Assembly: GCA_030430675.1 (NCBI GenBank)
Contig: JAUIKU010000023.1
Coordinates: 1-33,879 of the forward strand
Source: Bacteroidia bacterium
GTDB lineage: Bacteria; Bacteroidota; Bacteroidia; Cytophagales; Cyclobacteriaceae
Reading direction: 5' to 3'
DNA: 33,879 nucleotides
Part shown: piece after piece, positions 32,156 to 33,879 of the stretch
Numbering within the stretch: the first letter of the stretch is position 1
Layout of the letters: every line of letters begins with the position of its first letter
Program-made: the position numbers and the translations under genes
Notes under the pieces: generated by a model
Database searches by the model: none
The model's input: the letters and a program-made list of their open reading frames with translations, nothing else
What the model was told of the DNA's origin: nothing

Positions 32156-33879
32156 ATGGGCAGAAATAACATCCTCTACATCCTGGGCGGGCTATTGATC
32201 CTGGTAGCCTGTAGTTCACCGAAGGTGGAAAAGACAGCTGTCGTTCAGGAACCGGTTGATTTGGTGTATCCCCACCTCGATGCTGCCAACTCCAGGTGGT
32301 TCTATTTCTCTTCCGCATGCAGGCCATTTGGCATGGTGAATCTGAGTCCGGATATGTCAATAGGAGGGGCCTGGCAATCCGGATATGTTTACTCCATGGA
32401 CAGCATTAAATTTTTCAGTCATATCCATGCCTGGCAGCTGTCGGCCTTGCCAATGATGCCCACTACCGGTCCATTTAGAGGGCACCTGGGACCCTCAAAC
32501 TACCAGTCATTCTATGTTCATGAAAAAGAAGAAGTGTTTCCCGGATACCACAAAATTTATCTCGAGGATTACCGGGTTCAGGTGGAACTGACTTCCACTA
32601 CCAGGGTGGGATTTCACCGGTATGAATTCCCAGCTTCTGAAACCGCCAATATTTTACTGGATCTGTCCACCATGCTTGGCCCTTCCGGCACTCAGGAGGG
32701 CAAGGTGAGGAAAGTCAACCAGCGCAAAGTGGAAGGTTACGCACTGATGTCTCCTACCCGCAGACGGCCAAAACCCACCTATGTATTCTTCGCCATTGAA
32801 CTGGATACTCCGTTCAATTCATTGAATGCCTGGCAGGATGGAGAATTAGCCGGTGAGGTTGATTTGTTTGAAGGAGAAAACGGAGGAGTGTACTTTAATT
32901 ATCACACTACCCAGCACCAGGCCATCCAGATGAAGGTGGCCATTTCCTATGTAAGTGAGGAGCAAGCCTGGAAGAATATGGAAGCAGAACTGCCGCATTG
33001 GGATTTCGACAGGGTGGTCCGGGAATCCAGAAACCAGTGGAATGGTATGTTGTCCAGAATAAAAGTGGAAAGCAAAGATTCCATTCGAGTGAGGCGGTTC
33101 TATACCGACTTGTGGAAAGCCCTGCAGGGAAGGCGGATCATAAGCGATGCGGATGGTAAGTACTGCGATATGACCGGTGCGGAACCGAGAACCGGCCAGA
33201 TTCCCCTGGATGATCAGGGTAAGCCCTTATTTAATCACCATAACTCCGATTCATTTTGGGGGGCTCAATGGACTATCACCACTTTATGGCAGCTGGTTTA
33301 TCCTGAAGTAGCGGAGGACTTCGTCAATTCCATGTTACTGATGTACCGCGATGGAGGATTGGTCCCTCGTGGCCCATCCGGAGGTAATTATACTTACGTT
33401 ATGACCGGGGCTTCTTCAACACCATTTATTGTTGGCACCTACATGAAAGGTATCAGGGGGTTTGACGCAGAGGCAGCCTATCAGGGTCTGAAGAAAAACG
33501 CGCTACCCGGTGGCATGATGTCAAAGGCAGGTTATGAACACCATACTAGTAAGGGTGGAGGTTTGGAGGAATATATTGATCTCGGTTACGTACCCTATCC
33601 TTTATCGGGCCAAAACTGGGGATTTCATATGGATGGTGCGGGACAAACTATGGAGTATGCCTACCAGGACTGGTGTCTGGCTCAATTTGCCAGGTCTCTT
33701 GGTAAGTTGGAAGATTATCAACATTTCGAGCACCGCTCGGGTAACTGGAAACATGTTATTGACACTGCATCCGGGTGGGCCCGTCCTAAGGATGCTGCAG
33801 GCAGATGGCGTGATCCCTATGATCCCTATGAGTACAGGAACGGATTCGTGGAATCAAACGGCGCACAGCATACCTGGTA
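32156..33879 (+). CDS. GH92-type alpha-mannosidase-like lipoprotein (partial, runs off right edge)
   Basis: An open frame starts with the ATG at 32156 and continues to the window end with no stop (574 complete codons). The N-terminus has a lipoprotein signal (ILYILGGLLILVACSS). The body matches GH92 calcium-dependent exo-alpha-mannosidases. It has the N-terminal beta-sandwich (DLVYPHLDAANSRWFYFSSA, then FGMVNLSPD), the middle region with KALQGRRIISDADGKYCDM and FNHHNSDSFWGAQWT, and GLVPRGPSGGNYTYVMTG in the (alpha/alpha)6 part. The motif FVESNGAQHTW at the end places Glu566 at the usual catalytic acid position; the family consensus there is closer to EGN. Substrate would be a mannose-containing glycan or glycoprotein branch. 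The C-terminus is outside the window. Confidence 0.9.
   Translation, partial: MGRNNILYILGGLLILVACSSPKVEKTAVVQEPVDLVYPHLDAANSRWFYFSSACRPFGMVNLSPDMSIGGAWQSGYVYSMDSIKFFSHIHAWQLSALPMMPTTGPFRGHLGPSNYQSFYVHEKEEVFPGYHKIYLEDYRVQVELTSTTRVGFHRYEFPASETANILLDLSTMLGPSGTQEGKVRKVNQRKVEGYALMSPTRRRPKPTYVFFAIELDTPFNSLNAWQDGELAGEVDLFEGENGGVYFNYHTTQHQAIQMKVAISYVSEEQAWKNMEAELPHWDFDRVVRESRNQWNGMLSRIKVESKDSIRVRRFYTDLWKALQGRRIISDADGKYCDMTGAEPRTGQIPLDDQGKPLFNHHNSDSFWGAQWTITTLWQLVYPEVAEDFVNSMLLMYRDGGLVPRGPSGGNYTYVMTGASSTPFIVGTYMKGIRGFDAEAAYQGLKKNALPGGMMSKAGYEHHTSKGGGLEEYIDLGYVPYPLSGQNWGFHMDGAGQTMEYAYQDWCLAQFARSLGKLEDYQHFEHRSGNWKHVIDTASGWARPKDAAGRWRDPYDPYEYRNGFVESNGAQHTW

Noticed and set aside
32118-32360. 80-codon minus-strand frame at the start of the GH92-like gene
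   Set aside because: The plus strand carries a clean lipoprotein signal and GH92 sequence to the window end; the antisense frame has no support.

Overview
The window looks like a piece of a Bacteroidota chromosome, most likely a marine or biofilm-dwelling Cytophagales-type bacterium. Three things in the sequence point there. The glycosidase at 10139-12640 ends in a type IX secretion sorting domain. The regulator at 12712-17049 is a one-polypeptide hybrid two-component system with propeller, histidine kinase, receiver and AraC parts. Many exported proteins carry lipoprotein or twin-arginine signals. I see no rRNA, tRNA, CRISPR array, transposase or phage gene.

Layout. The left part (1-7430) is mixed metabolism: the start of a small conserved protein running off the left edge, an aldo/keto reductase, an exported YdjC-type deacetylase, a PQQ dehydrogenase with a built-in cytochrome c, and phosphoenolpyruvate carboxylase. 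From 7655 to the right edge the window is dominated by genes for taking apart a decorated, probably sulfated, glycan. A secreted protein of unknown function and sulfatase 1 come first, then a large type IX-secreted clan GH-A hydrolase, the hybrid two-component regulator, a 39-residue membrane peptide and a GntR/LacI-type regulator. These are followed by a tight co-directional run at 18543-26667: sulfatase 2, sulfatase 3 with HEAT repeats, a GH78-like hydrolase, a CE7-like acetyl esterase and a Tat-exported sugar isomerase/epimerase-like protein. A cyclophilin on the other strand interrupts the theme. After it come a Tat-exported enolase-superfamily dehydratase/racemase, a Tat-exported PIG-L deacetylase, two clan GH-A-like proteins and a GH92 alpha-mannosidase-like lipoprotein cut by the right edge.

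How the genes may work together (inference). Secreted and lipid-anchored sulfatases, an acetyl esterase and two deacetylases would strip substituents, and GH78-, GH92- and GH-A-type enzymes would cut the glycan backbone and branches. Products could be oxidised or rearranged outside the cytoplasm by the PQQ/cytochrome c dehydrogenase and the Tat-exported enzymes. The hybrid two-component regulator and the GntR regulator would sense periplasmic and cytoplasmic sugars. No SusC/SusD pair and no sulfatase-maturing enzyme is visible, so the cluster is not a complete classical polysaccharide utilization locus within this window.

The most unusual non-coding signal is a set of short degenerate tandem repeats in gene spacers. 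Nearly all have a 7-base period, but with a different unit at most sites. They resemble, in form only, the heptanucleotide short tandem repeats known from cyanobacteria. A perfect 13-bp terminator without an obvious gene directly before it (10068-10102) and the 39-residue membrane peptide (17285-17404) are the next most interesting items.
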